From assembly GCF_023101765.2 (NCBI RefSeq), contig NC_064216.1, positions 9,241,545-9,305,544 of the forward strand: a DNA stretch of 64,000 nucleotides. The letters run 5' to 3'. Both the position numbers and the translations under genes were made by a program. The stretch is from Spodoptera frugiperda (taxonomy: Eukaryota; Arthropoda; Insecta; Lepidoptera; Noctuidae). Of the stretch, positions 32,815-43,640 are shown one piece after another; within the stretch, counting starts at the first letter, position 1; the number at the start of each line of letters is the position of its first letter. The notes beneath the pieces are model-generated. The model made no database searches, had not been told where the DNA came from, and saw nothing but the letters and a program-made list of their open reading frames with translations.

Positions 32815-32895
32815 ATAATGGCGCGCACACACGGGGCGCCCAACGTGCCGCATGCACATAGGTGCCGCTGACAGATCTGAAGAAGACAGATTGTT
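32815..32895. other. GC-rich patch
   Basis: GGCGCGCACACACGGGGCGC and AACGTGCCGCATGCACATAG form a compact CpG-rich patch in AT-rich DNA. No repeat match. Possible regulatory DNA. Confidence 0.2.
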
Positions 32896-33003
32896 GAGGA
32901 AGATCCACTGTTGTGAAGTGTGGAGATGGCCTTATGAAGATATTGCTTGTTTTTATTAAAACGTTGCCTTACAATAGACTTTTTAGACTTTTTCCTGTGT
33001 CGT

Positions 33004-33101
33004 ATGTGACATACATACCAGAAACAACATAGAGTTGTGGATCACATAAAGAGTTGTTCCGTGCGGGAATAAAACCTACCAGTTGTGCAGTAGCCGGTCT
33101 G
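33004..33101 (-). repeat. SINE family C, copy 2, head and body only
   Basis: It contains GAAACAACATAGAGTTGTGG, ATCACATAAAGAGTTGTTCC and GTGCGGGAATAAAACC, then AGTAGCCGGT, which corresponds to the family C head read on the minus strand. The 3' part (CACAGGAGAAA end) is absent. Confidence 0.75.
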
Positions 33102-33539
33102 CATTTTTATTTTTTTTAATGGCCTAAAGTTACAATAATCAAAAAAAAATTGGGGTACACTAAAGAGTTCCTTGTTAAATTATTTCTATGTAGTTTTATG
33201 TGCTCTCATAATGAACAAAAATTTGGTTTAATTCAAAGAGATACACCATTTATATTTTGTATTTTTTTAGATCCCAAATTATATAAATTGAATCTACCTC
33301 TTTGTAGTTTCAGCTTTTCTTCGCTTTCTTTATATAGGAGAGCTGACCACACTTGGCAGGTGAAAATCACGTAATATCAATAGCAAAAACTCCTCATAAC
33401 CAAAAACATGACACTCCAACACTCTCCCAATAAAATCAATACCCGTACACTGTACAGTTACCTAACACATCCAAACAATGAAGATGACCTTTCCTCAACA
33501 GCTCTTATAAAATGCTACTCCATCCTTAACAAGCTCCTT

Positions 33540-33620
33540 TCTTAAACGATTGTCCGGGACACGCGTGTTCTATCGCGTATCTTCGCGAGGTGCTTCGCTA
33601 CTATTGTTACTAATGGATTT
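33540..33620. other. CpG-rich patch
   Basis: TTGTCCGGGACACGCGTG and TATCGCGTATCTTCGCGAGG give a short CpG-rich, palindrome-rich patch. No repeat match. Function unknown. Confidence 0.2.
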
Positions 33621-33787
33621 TTGTTTAAAGTGATTAAAATGTGAGTATGTGGTGAGAGCGATGCGAGTCTGTCATGTTAAACTCATTGTAAAAGTATTTT
33701 GTACTTTTTAGTGAGTTTTGGAGTGGAGAAAATATGTAATGGGTCAATAATTTTATGTAGTGTTTCATTATTATACATTTATATTTG

Positions 33788-33948
33788 TTAATTATTATGT
33801 TATCGACTTGCTCACGTAACTGTTTGACGAAGAACTCGACTCATGAATATGAGCCTCTAGCATGGCTTGAAAATAGTCGAGTTCCTCGTCAAACAGTAAC
33901 GTGAGTAAACCGATAACATAATAATTAATTTAGTTAGTCTCACAAAAG
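33788..33948. mobile_element. MITE family E, fold-back copy
   Basis: AATTATTATGTTATCG (33790-33805) is the exact reverse complement of 33911-33926. Pairing continues imperfectly inward through CACGTAACTGTTTGACGA, giving arms of about 53 bp around a short centre with ATGAATATGAGCCTCTAGC. TTAA-type sequence surrounds the inner ends. It is non-coding and non-autonomous. Confidence 0.85.
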
Positions 33949-34125
33949 TCATATATTCCTTAAAAAAATCTAATATTTTACTATTCTTGACCATTCGACT
34001 TGACTAAAATTTCTTAAAATAACTACGGTTTTTTTTCTTTAAGTTTAAACAAAATCATTCCTTAACACATGATATTTAGGTGTGACCTTAAACTGTAGCC
34101 ACAACTTTACACAAATGACTCATCA

Positions 34126-34173
34126 ATCGATTCGATTGTGTCATATCGATTCAATATTATTAGCATATCGATA
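34126..34173. promoter_or_regulatory. ATCGAT motif cluster
   Basis: ATCGAT occurs at 34126-34131, 34145-34150 and 34167-34172. The last lies within TATCGATA (34166-34173), a DRE-type word. ATCGAT is also the core bound by Cut and Onecut proteins. Function is inference. Confidence 0.25.
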
Positions 34174-34922
34174 ACAAAATATTAGTCTGATCGACTTACT
34201 ATCTTTATTACGGCGATTGACGAAATAACTCAGTTTAGTTTATTACGGCACTAGGGGAGCAGGAATACTGAATTAATTCCTTTAGTCAGACATTAATGTT
34301 AACTGTGCTTTTGTGATTAATTGTTTAATACTTACGTAAGAAACTAAATAAAGGGTATTTTTAGATATAAAAATGCAGACTTTGACGTTTCAAAAGTGCC
34401 TAATTTGGGATTAGTTGAAATAAATGCTTTGTCTTTGCAGGTAAATTTTTTCTAAATATGTTTTAATGTTTTTAGTAACGAAAAAATGGTGAGAACAGTT
34501 ACAGACTACAAACCGTGTTTAGTCCAACCAAAAGAATTCATTCATAGGTCAAAGAGAAAGCTAGCACTGACAATAAAAAAAAAAACATAATTCAGCACTT
34601 TAAATGACAAACCTGAAAAGAAACCTTATAATAAGCTCAATAAAGTTTTAATTTTCTTTTCCGATAGTAACTCGCAACAACACGTCCCATGGTAGGGGCC
34701 AATGATGAATTATGCGTGTTGCGTCTGGTTAATTGTTGGTCGTCTTGTTATCTGAAATTAGTTACCTCCGTTTGTTTGAGCTCGTATTAATGCAGCTTAA
34801 GTGCTGATATCTAATGTTTATTATAAGTTTTATTTGTTTTTTGTTGTGTCCGTAAGTGTTTTGGTGGTGAGTAGTGTGGGGAGTTTGTCTTGGTGATTTG
34901 GGTTTTGGCTTCGATAAGTAGT

Positions 34923-35224
34923 ATGTGTGGGAGAGCCATGCTTTGTCACGAATTGGCCGGCTCGGCCGGAGTGATAGCACGATGCCTCACAGCAAACCTA
35001 CGTGAAACAACGCTTGCGTTGTGTTGAGTGAGGTTACCGGAGGCCCAATTACCCCCTTTCCATTCTTTATAATCCCCGATTTCCCACCAAACCTTGAATT
35101 CCTAACCTTCAAAAGGTCGGCAACGCCATTGTAACGCTTCTTGTGGTTCGGGTGTCTGTGGGCGGCGGCGATTACATACCATCAGGTGATCCGTTTGCTC
35201 GTTTACCAGCTTATACCATAAAAA
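34923..35224 (+). repeat. Repeat family D, full-length reference copy
   Basis: The longest plus-strand copy runs from GTGTGGGAGAGCCATGCTTT through GGCCGGCTCGGCCGGAGTGA, GTGAAACAACGCTTGCG, GGTTACCGGAGGCCCAATTA, AAAGGTCGGCAACGCC and ACCATCAGGTGATCCGTTTG. It ends at AGCTTATACCATAAAAAG. The plan is GC-rich blocks separated by C-rich spacers, with no coding frame and no terminal inverted repeats. Its class is uncertain: it behaves like a non-autonomous retroelement or Helitron-like element. Confidence 0.85.
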
Positions 35225-35696
35225 GTATTTCGTGTTTGGGTAAACCAATAATAAATACATACTGTTGTGTTTAAAAAGGTTTAATTTAATTAATACTTTT
35301 ACAGAATCAGTTTCAGAATATGCAATCCAAAACTAGTAATAGTAGAAAATCGAAAGAAAATCTACGAAACTTGTTCACAATTACAGTAAAAAAATAAAAA
35401 TTAAAACTCATAACAATACAGTTTCTAAATACTAACAAATAAAGAACAGAATTGCGTAAGACAATACGAACCAAAGTAAAAATGTAACGAACATAAATAA
35501 ACGAGTGGACGAAACCAGTCGACCTTGTAGAAATAAAAAAGGATTTGTGAAAACTCCACCAAGTCAAGTTTGAGACGCGTTTATATAGCCAAAACTTGGC
35601 CGTAGTATGTCTAAGTAAAAATTAATAATATTACAATTATTATCTTTATTTAAAACTTCCTTCAAATCTTCAAGAAAAGAGCATAATATTCTTTCT

Positions 35697-35816
35697 TAAA
35701 AGTCCGGCAACGCATCTGGGACTCCTCTGGTGTTGTGGATGTCCATTGGCGGCACTGATCGCTTACCATCATTGTGTCGACATGTATGCTCGTTTGCCCC
35801 TATAACATAGAAAAAA
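35697..35816 (+). repeat. Repeat family D, 3' fragment (variant)
   Basis: GTCCGGCAACGCATCTGG, CCTCTGGTGTTGTGG, GTCCATTGGCGGCACTGATC and CGTTTGCCCCTATAACATAG match the variant also seen at 21303. It ends within 10 bp of the start of MITE E copy 2. Confidence 0.8.
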
Positions 35817-35824
35817 TATTATAA

Positions 35825-35997
35825 CTTTCGAGAGACATACTAAATTAATTATTACGGTATCGGCTTACTCATGTAATTGTTTCGTCGTGTGTCGCGGAAT
35901 CCTGCTCATAAATATGAACCCCCTAGCTTGGCTTGAAATTAGTCGAGTTCATAGGCAAACAGTTACGTGAGTAAGTCGATAACACAATAATTAATTA
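35825..35997. mobile_element. MITE family E, copy 2
   Basis: The left end CTTTCGAGAGACATACTAAA leads into AATTATTACGGTATCGGC, and the right end holds GTTACGTGAGTAAGTCGATA, then ACACAATAATTAATT. The centre contains GTGTGTCGCGGAATCCTGCT and ATGAACCCCCTAGC. It is a full-length fold-back copy with some divergence. Confidence 0.8.
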
Positions 35998-36379
35998 TCT
36001 TATTTTGTCCAAATCAAGTGATAACATTTTGAAAATTCTAAAAAAAAATACGCAATTTTCTACAACCAATAATATGAAAGCGTTGTCTTAAAAATAATGT
36101 AAAACTGACAGACACACTAATATAGATATTGATTGGTAATAAGATAAGTTTACTGCTTACTATCTCTCTGTTTATGAATGAGGAACCTCAGTTGAAGATT
36201 TTGAAAAATCTGCGTCTATGTCTTGGGTGTAATAATTATGTGATATAATTACTTTTATTTTTCCATATTGAATATCAAATCAAATGACAGAAACATATCA
36301 ACACACAGATAGGTACAGAATCAACAATTTTAGCTTTCAGCAACAAAATGATTGTCCTACCCAAACACACCTTTACTAA

Positions 36380-36740
36380 GCCAACAAAAAACGTAGAAAT
36401 ATAGCGAGGAACCGGGCGAAACACTTGAAAATCGGTTCAAACAATTATTTTTTGCTCGAAATACGAGACTTAACGAAATTCAAATCGCTTAGAGAGGAGA
36501 ATTATAGAAAAAGCTCTGCGCATCTTCAAAGGTGGGTCGCAACCCTTTTCGTGGAGGTAGGGAGGAGGGGGGTACGCACTTTAATATAGAAAACTTGTGT
36601 TAGCCCAGTTCCGCGCCTTTGTAACATCATTTCGGCTGCCGAGCGACGCCGACCGAACCGTCTTGGTACTTTTCTTTGTTGTTTTCGGTACGTGGTTTTG
36701 TTAGTAATTATGTGGTATTTTTGGGTAATCATTTTGATCA
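36380..36740. other. High-complexity island
   Basis: It contains GAACCGGGCGAAACAC, a G-rich run (GGAGGTAGGGAGGAGGGGGG) and GGCTGCCGAGCGACGCCGAC. No repeat match. A 71-codon frame on the minus strand is arginine-rich and probably a composition effect. Possible regulatory DNA. Confidence 0.25.
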
Positions 36741-36978
36741 TTACACATTTCTATGTTTAATTTGAAGTGATAATAGTCACTTCAAGGAGGATATATAGGA
36801 GAATATGTGTAATTTTTTGAAGTTTTAATATTACATAATTATCTACGAATCTTGTCCAAGATTATTGTGAGTTCAAATTCAAAGTCATGTAAGATACTGA
36901 AATATTATACCTATTACTATTATAACTGAACTATTAAATAAGAATAGTTTTTGTTTTATTTAATTTTTGTTTTAACTA

Positions 36979-37050
36979 TACGGCCTATGTTCAGCAGTAG
37001 ACATCTTATGGGTGATATGAATCATCATACCATATCATCAGATGATGATG
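36979..37050 (+). repeat. Short LINE 3' fragment
   Basis: CGGCCTATGTTCAGCAGTAG followed by a GATGATGATGAT-type run resembles the terminal part of a common lepidopteran LINE tail. It is short and diverged, so the call is tentative. Confidence 0.4.
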
Positions 37051-38977
37051 ATACAGCTAATATTCTTCACGAGTATGGTTTGCAAGACTATCATTTAAAC
37101 GAGAATCCATCACTTACTAAAATCATTACACTGTGAAATGATATACGTAAAAAGGCAACTCAAAATTAATCACCAAAATAATTCAAGTACCAAAACTCTT
37201 CAATCCTTACTCAGCTTTATAATTTAAGAAGAAGAAACAGGCCATAAGAAATAAATGTAAAGAAGAAACGTTTGGACTCGGAAAGGGTTAGGAAGGGGTG
37301 CGAAACACCCCCACCTGTACGTACACGATGGATGTACGTAATAGAATTTTAAAAGGGTTATGTTTGTTCATTGGAAATAGGTTCTTGGATAAAAAACGTA
37401 TTTTGTTTTCTTTTTACAGTTTTGTTTTTCTAATCTTGGCTTGGTTCTGCTGAAAATAGAATGCTAACGTAACTTTTATTTGGTAGGATTCTTACAAGTT
37501 TTACTGTAACGAATTTTGAGATTTTAAAGCGTATGCAAATGTTAGTAATGATATAATATCGAGTATGAATTAATATTGAATCTGAATGGAAATATTCACA
37601 TCGATATGATAATTTTCGATATATCAGAAAAAAAAACTTAGTAATCGCACCAGTGTTTAGAAATCAAATTGCAATATTACGAAATTTTTTACACAAATGA
37701 CATTTTTTTAAAGGATAACCTACAGTATGTTCCACATTTTAAAATATGTTTTTTTTCAACACAATAATTAAATAAACAAATATTAATTATTATTTAACTA
37801 ACAACTTTTACAGTCGCAGGGATATCTACATAAATCTTTCGCGGCATGTACTTGGGCGTACCATTCGGCCCTTTGTTACTTGGACCTCTTAGATTTTCTT
37901 ACTCCAAATTGTTTTTGAGACATGTATTGATTGCTTTAAGCGAGAATTTGCTCTGCTTTGTTTTGTTTGAAGAAAAGTAGGCTTTGTTTGTGGGCGGCTT
38001 TAATTGTTTTTACTTTGAAATATTTATACTACGTGAGTTGTGAAGTTAGATCGCCTATGTAAACAAGGGGGTAAGTAAATAATATGTTTTATTTAATTTA
38101 TGTTAGAAGTGATCTTAATTTAATGGTACGATATACGTTTTTAAACTGACATGGTTATTAACGATATCATTAGAATTTGAGACGGGATATTTAACATGTT
38201 TATTTATAATATTTCGGCACTGTTTCAAGCGTTATGATCACGGATGAACTATTAATGTTATGGTGTTCTATGCATCAATATTTTTAATAATAATAGAGAA
38301 CCATTATCCACTTCATTGTTGGTTAAACCATACAAGGCGTGATTTCATTGTAGATAGGTGATAATATTTTCACCATATTAATATAACAGAAGCAGAATAC
38401 ATTGGAAAGATTCAAAGAATCTTAGTGACATGAAGCAGCTTACAGTCTTGAAAAGTAAAATATTGACATCCAAATTGATTGATAGGTAGTATCACTCTGA
38501 TTAGAACAAAAACGATGATCGACGATTCTTACTTAGAAGTAAAAAAAATAATCATTCGAATATAGAACCTAACGATCTGCTTCTTAATATTACTAGTGGT
38601 CGCCTAGTGGTCGAAATTCAACCATATACGATTTAATTTACAATATCACTTAACATACGTTCAAGGATAATTTTTATTTAACTCAAACTCAAACAAACTC
38701 TTTTATAAAACTCTTTTCATATGAGACGTGAGAATATCATCGCAACGTCTATCGATTTTGACGTTTTGTCAAATACGATCAGATACTATGCATGTGTGTG
38801 TAATGTTTTATTTATTGATTTAATGTACTTTATAAGCATTATTTTTGAAAAATATTAGCGTGTTGCACTTCTCCTACACATAAACTATAAGTGTACCAAA
38901 TTTTATGCTCCTACGTACGCGCAATTTTCGTAAAAAGCGGTCCAAAGTTTTTGCATCACGTATTAATATATAGATAA

Positions 38978-39326
38978 CTTTCGTTAGACATACTAAATTA
39001 ATTATTATGTTTTTGCGTTACTCACGTAACTGTTCGACGAGGAACTCGACTAGTTTCAAGTCATGCTAGATGCTCATATTGTGACAGTTACCGCGTCGTG
39101 TGTCGCCAAATGCTGCTTATGAATATGAGCCTCTAGCATGGCTTGAAATGCGGCTGCGGACTACCTAAGTTTAACAGGGCTCCGACTAGACAAGCAGGAG
39201 CAGGAACGGGGTGGTTTTTAGTCAGTAAGAATTTGACACTCCCTCTTGCCTCGCCCAAGATGGGAGAAGTCATTGGATGATTTTCTCCGCTCAAAAAAGC
39301 ATGCATTGAAACTAGTTGAGATCTCC
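38978..39326. mobile_element. MITE family E, copy 3, split by SINE A
   Basis: The left arm and centre run from CTTTCGTTAGACATACTAAA to GCATGGCTTGAAA (39148). The right arm resumes after the SINE as GCATGCATTGAAACTAGTTG (39299 on) and is cut short near 39326. Confidence 0.8.
39149..39298 (+). repeat. SINE-like family A, copy 7, nested in MITE E
   Basis: It has GGCTGCGGACTACC, AGCAGGAGCAGGAACGGGGT, GACACTCCCTCTTGCC and TTGGATGATTTTCTCCGC, and ends in AAAAAA. The 13-bp flanks GCATGGCTTGAAA (39136-39148) and GCATGCATTGAAA (39299-39311) match at 11 positions, a target-site duplication formed from MITE sequence. Confidence 0.88.
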
Positions 39327-39879
39327 TTCTTTTTATTGAAGGGAGTAAAAAACTTAAATGCTTTCAATGTCTACTTACCTCTTTCAAGCAATAAAACCCG
39401 AAATATTACATTAGAACGAGAGAACTGTTTAATTAATTTGTTGCAAGCAAAGACGTACGAAAAACAGCTATTCATTCCATAATAAATTAGAACGAAATTC
39501 GAGACGATTATAAAATCGCTGATGACATTTTAATACTGAAAGGGGTGTTATTTTTTAACGAGAACGGGTTAAGATGGTGATACAAATTACATCTTTAATT
39601 TCAGCTTACATTGTAGTACTGCAATATTTCACTATTTGACAGCAATTTTAATGTATTTAACTCGGTCTTAGGATTATAAAGTTGTGTATCTCTTTTATTT
39701 TGAGCTAGAAGATGACGGCTTAAATCTAAAATATGTAACTATGTAGTTGCTTTGCTATTTTAGTTGCATGTCTAGATTTATTATACACATTGAACGAGAA
39801 AAAGTGCAAAGATGTAAGTAGGTATAATGACAGAAATTACTGAATGATATCATCGTCATATTGTCATCATAATTATGCT

Positions 39880-39930
39880 ACAACACTGCTTAACATAGGC
39901 CTCCCACGGTGACTTCCATATCAGCTGAAA
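39880..39930 (-). repeat. LINE fragment
   Basis: CACTGCTTAACATAGGCCTC followed by CCACGGTGACTTCC is a short piece of a widespread lepidopteran LINE (on the other strand GAGGCCTATGTTAAGCAGTG). Only about 45 bp is recognisable. Confidence 0.5.
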
Positions 39931-40619
39931 TCTACTAAATAATATCCAAGAATAATAATAAATATTCTCAATGGTGATCTATCACTAATGATACATTTTT
40001 TATCTTAGCAAACTAAAAAAAAAATCGGAAAATTTTTCGTACCTAAGTCGACTAATTGTAGGTAAAACATGACCACTAAGATTATGTGGGTGATCTGTTT
40101 GATAAGGGTAATGTATTCAGTATGAAGTGACCTGTAAATGATATGACAAAAGACGAAAGCTCAAAATAAACATTGTATCTAGTCTTCCAACTACTTAGAA
40201 ATAGTTAAATGCTGTTCACAGCCTAATATAGGCATTAGGATATACATAAAAATAAATTAGTAGTCAAAATGGGGTCCTGCTTTGCCTCACTGTGGTGTGT
40301 TAAGACAATAAATTAGGGCGTTTTTCGCTTAAGATCAAAAATATAGCATATTTACCCAAAATTCTCAACTCAAACCTTTAGAATACAACTCTTAATGAAG
40401 AAATATTATTATAAATGTATTTCAAACATAGATACATACGTACGTAATATGTGTTACATACGATTGGTACGCTCTCCATATGATCATACCAATTTTCCAC
40501 CGGCGACATTTACAAACAGCCAGTACTAAGTCAAATTCCCACGGCAGGCGCAGACAAAAAAAAACACAAACGAAGTTGAAAAAACAAAAGTCTTCAATCG
40601 AAATTCAATACCAATTAAA

Positions 40620-40945
40620 ATACCCCACCCTTTCGTCTTGAAGATAGTATTTAAATTAAGGAATATTCCCATTGAGTCGTCCCGAGCGACTCATTTAAAT
40701 TAAGCTTTTTGAAAAAGTCTCATATCTTCTTTACCAGGGGCGCACCGGTACATCAAAGGGGTGGCGAAAGGGGTAAGGTATTTTTCTTGAAGGGAAGGGG
40801 GGTGGGTAAAAATGCGTAGCGACTCACACATCAATGCGTAAGTATTTACCAAACGCACACAGCCATAGACGGTTGTATGTAAAACACTTTAAGAAGCGTC
40901 GAAGAAATGCGAGAAGCTTAACGGGTACAGGGTGTGGTTCTTTTT
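40620..40945. promoter_or_regulatory. Candidate regulatory island
   Basis: ATTTAAATTAAG occurs twice, at about 40649-40660 and 40693-40704, around an inverted GAGTCG/CGACTC pair (TTGAGTCGTCCCGAGCGACTCA). A GC-rich stretch with GGGGCGCACCGG, GGTGGCGAAAGGGG and GGGGGGTGGG runs follows. No repeat match or long open frame. Enhancer or promoter function is inference. Confidence 0.28.
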
Positions 40946-41479
40946 GTTATGGGCTCTGGACGGGTATAATCTTGAGAAAAAATTGCCTATTATTTTCTGT
41001 ATGAAAACCACCGAATGTTGTCTAAGATTTTTCGTCTTTTAGTCAAGTTTTTTGGAAGCTAGAATTTATTCGGTTATATTGGTCTTTATGATTTAAATTT
41101 TGAGTGAATGGCAACTGTAACCGTTGACATATTCGTAGCAAGTCTATTCGTTAACTATTTTCAAGTTAAGTTTTGGTCAATAGTAGCCAATGACCAATAT
41201 CTGATTGATCTAGATAAAAAAAAGTTGACAAAAATTGAAAGTAAATATTTACGTTTAAGATTTTACGTAGCCTACTGACCCCAATAACTTGGCTTTGTTG
41301 GTTTACATTTCTTGTGCGGTACTTAAAATTTTAGTTAAGAAAAAAATATATACATTTTCAGGACAAATATCGAGTGGAGATTTCACAAATACACATTTTG
41401 GATTGCACGTAACAAAAAAAAAAACAACTTTTTTTTGTATTTTTTTTCTCTCTTCAATTTTATTTTTTACATCGCCGAT

Positions 41480-41610
41480 ATATTTTCTTCACAAAACATC
41501 ACCCTGTCCAGCGGGGGTAAAAGCGAAAGGGTTGTGGAGGCGATCGCCTCCCTAAGACGGGGGTGTCCGCCTTCTTACAACCTTTTTACACAGGGGGGTG
41601 CAGAGTAATA
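41480..41610. other. GC-rich patch with a short palindrome
   Basis: GGAGGCGATCGCCTCC (41537-41552) is a perfect 16-bp palindrome centred on GATC. It is followed by GACGGGGGTGTCCGCC. The patch sits just downstream of a T-rich run. Function unknown. Confidence 0.35.
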
Positions 41611-41828
41611 GCCTACAGAGACTTTGTATGCGTAGATTGAGAATTTCCTCTTGTAGATTTTTAATGAATATTTCGCTGGTATATCATTATCATTTAAATG
41701 AAAAATGTTGTTTTTCAACAAAATGTTAAGGTAACTTTTTTATGTGTGTGGTTTATATAGGTTCAAGTTTATGCCCTTTGCCTCTAGAAGAAAGAACTTA
41801 TCTGTTGAAATAAGAACGTAGTTTTCTT

Positions 41829-42233
41829 TTATTGTGGAACATTTTGATTGTACCTTGACTTAAATGATACTAGCTTTAAAAAGTAGTAGACAAGTGTGTA
41901 GTTGGTCAGCTCGTCACGTTTACGAAATGTAACAGTATTTTTTAAGTTCAATAAATTTAGGGTCCAATACAAACAATATAACTTATTCATGAGCTCAGTC
42001 AGTTTAGTATCAATTTTAGTGTCATAAAGTCCTTCTAAACTTGGCAAAATAGATTCACGAGAGACAACAACAGAGAGAAAGTCATGACCTGGCAATATTT
42101 TCAGGCGACAACAAATCGCTAGTACAAATCTATCTATGTAGTTGCCTCCACAACACTTTTCCAGTATAATTCTATCATAAGATTCCCACCACAGCCTCTG
42201 TCCCAAAAACTGGCTGTCGCCAAGAATGTTGTA
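41829..42233 (-). CDS. 134-codon open frame, possible exon
   Basis: The minus strand is open from 42233 to TAA at 41829-41831. It reads like a protein (DSQFLGQRLWWESYDRIILE, then LKILPGHDFLSVVVSRESIL, then a leucine-rich LTELMNKLYCLYWTLNLLNL). The only Met lies in the middle, so it would need an upstream exon. A GGCGACAG acceptor-like site lies near 42213-42220. By my rough estimate for DNA of about 62% AT, about one open frame this long is expected by chance in 64 kb over six frames, so length alone is not evidence. No family recognised. Confidence 0.28.
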   Translation of the reverse strand, partial: YNILGDSQFLGQRLWWESYDRIILEKCCGGNYIDRFVLAICCRLKILPGHDFLSVVVSRESILPSLEGLYDTKIDTKLTELMNKLYCLYWTLNLLNLKNTVTFRKRDELTNYTLVYYFLKLVSFKSRYNQNVPQ

Positions 42234-43640
42234 TTAGCGGAGCGTCGCAGGGGGGTGAGGTCGTAGGACGGGCTCGGGAGGGGGTGTAATTGCAAAATAA
42301 AATTAGCCGGAACGGGTACGTGCTCAATTTTCGCCTCCCGGCACTGATTTGTTTTCGCTCTCGCCTATGTACGGGTGCCTCGGATTCTTAACTGCTCTGT
42401 GCCCGCGTTTTCTTATCCTATATATTATTGATCCGACGTTACTCTCTGCCATATTGTTTCTTATACTCGCTACGCTACCAACTCCACTCTCTATTTATGT
42501 TTTTTCAATACCTCCGTGGAGCGGCAGGCGGAGGCAACCTTTCAGTCGCGACCAATTACTATGACGCAAGCCACAACTCAAGTGACATTTTGATAACGTC
42601 AGTATTTGCATTTAATTTTATTTTCGAGAGCAAACTCTAATTAGTTGACAGAAACGAGCACTGAAAATCCTTCTGGCGATAAAAAAAATCCCTCCGGTCG
42701 TGATTTCATCCGCGGGAATGTTTAAAAAGGCGTCTAAAACTTTCGGGGCCGGACTGCGGAGTCAATGGCTTTTTTATTTTCGCGTTTTCTTTCTTTTCCG
42801 GTTGAACTTTTCCAAAGTTTTATTTTGAGGAAGTTCCACGAGTGTCAGTTTGGCGTTCGCCTCGCAATTTTCCGCGGTTTGCGCCGATAATTGCGGACGC
42901 AGGTGGGAATATTATTTTCTTTTTTTTAACTCCCGCCCGTCTGTTTAATTTCCAGCGCCGACGGCGTTTATTACTATTTCCTCGGACTGGCTCGGCGGAG
43001 ATATCTATACATGTCGACGGTTGGCCAGCGAGGTCGGGCGTCGGGCGTGACATATGGAGTCACACGTGCGCCCGTACACACAGTGCGCAACATAAAGTCG
43101 TCAAGAGTGGAACGCGACCGGCTATTTCCCTTTTAACGTGAGCCTATCTCCAGCCATTTACTGACACATGACACACGTGGCACGCCCACCGGAGCGCACG
43201 CCCCCAGCACGTGGCGTACATGCGAGTACATGTGCCCCAGTTACGTGACGCCGTATGTGCGACACATGGGCGTGTGTGGTGCAGTGCGCAGCCGCTGGGC
43301 GTGGCCTCCCCCCCGTTAACGTTAACGTGACGTCGTTTCACGGGTTCACGTTACTTCTGTGTGCGCCAACGTGACAGCTATTTATTTCAATGCCTCCGTC
43401 GCGGGCGTCTCGGCTCTAACGATAAATGAGTTATAATTTATTTTTACTCGAAAAAGGAAGGGTAAGGGAGTCCGGGTTTGTAATTAATGGTGAAATTGGC
43501 TATTCCGAGTATTCGGGATCCGGTAATGAGGTGAGATTGAGATTAAAACTCGGCTAAATGAGCTCCGTAAAGGATTAAGGACGGAAAAATTGTAAGTTAT
43601 AAAGCCACATCCGACGGCGGACGATGAAACTTTGATAGTT
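42234..43640. promoter_or_regulatory. Large GC- and CpG-rich island
   Basis: This is the largest non-repeat, high-complexity block in the window. Sub-blocks include ATTAGCCGGAACGGGTACG (42302), TTTCATCCGCGGGAATGTTT (42704), CTTTCGGGGCCGGACTGCGG (42740), GGTTTGCGCCGATAATTGCG (42877), CAGCGCCGACGGCGTTTATT (42953), GGTCGGGCGTCGGGCGTGAC (43032) and GTTAACGTTAACGTGACG (43314). Open frames up to 99 codons exist on both strands here, which fits high GC rather than coding. A promoter, CpG-type regulatory hub or conserved noncoding element is possible; none is proven. Confidence 0.4.

Noticed and set aside
34923..35224. Repeat D as a complete Helitron
   Set aside because: I see no 3' hairpin followed by a CTRR end and no clear A/T insertion flanks in these copies. 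The class is left open.
41289..41555. 88-codon plus frame near the T-rich run
   Set aside because: It is Phe- and Lys-rich because of the T-rich and A-rich runs, and it continues into a GC patch. No protein family signal.
42842..43141. 99-codon plus and 77-codon minus frames in the GC-rich island
   Set aside because: Arg/Ala/Pro-rich frames open on both strands at once are expected in CpG-rich DNA. No conserved motif seen.
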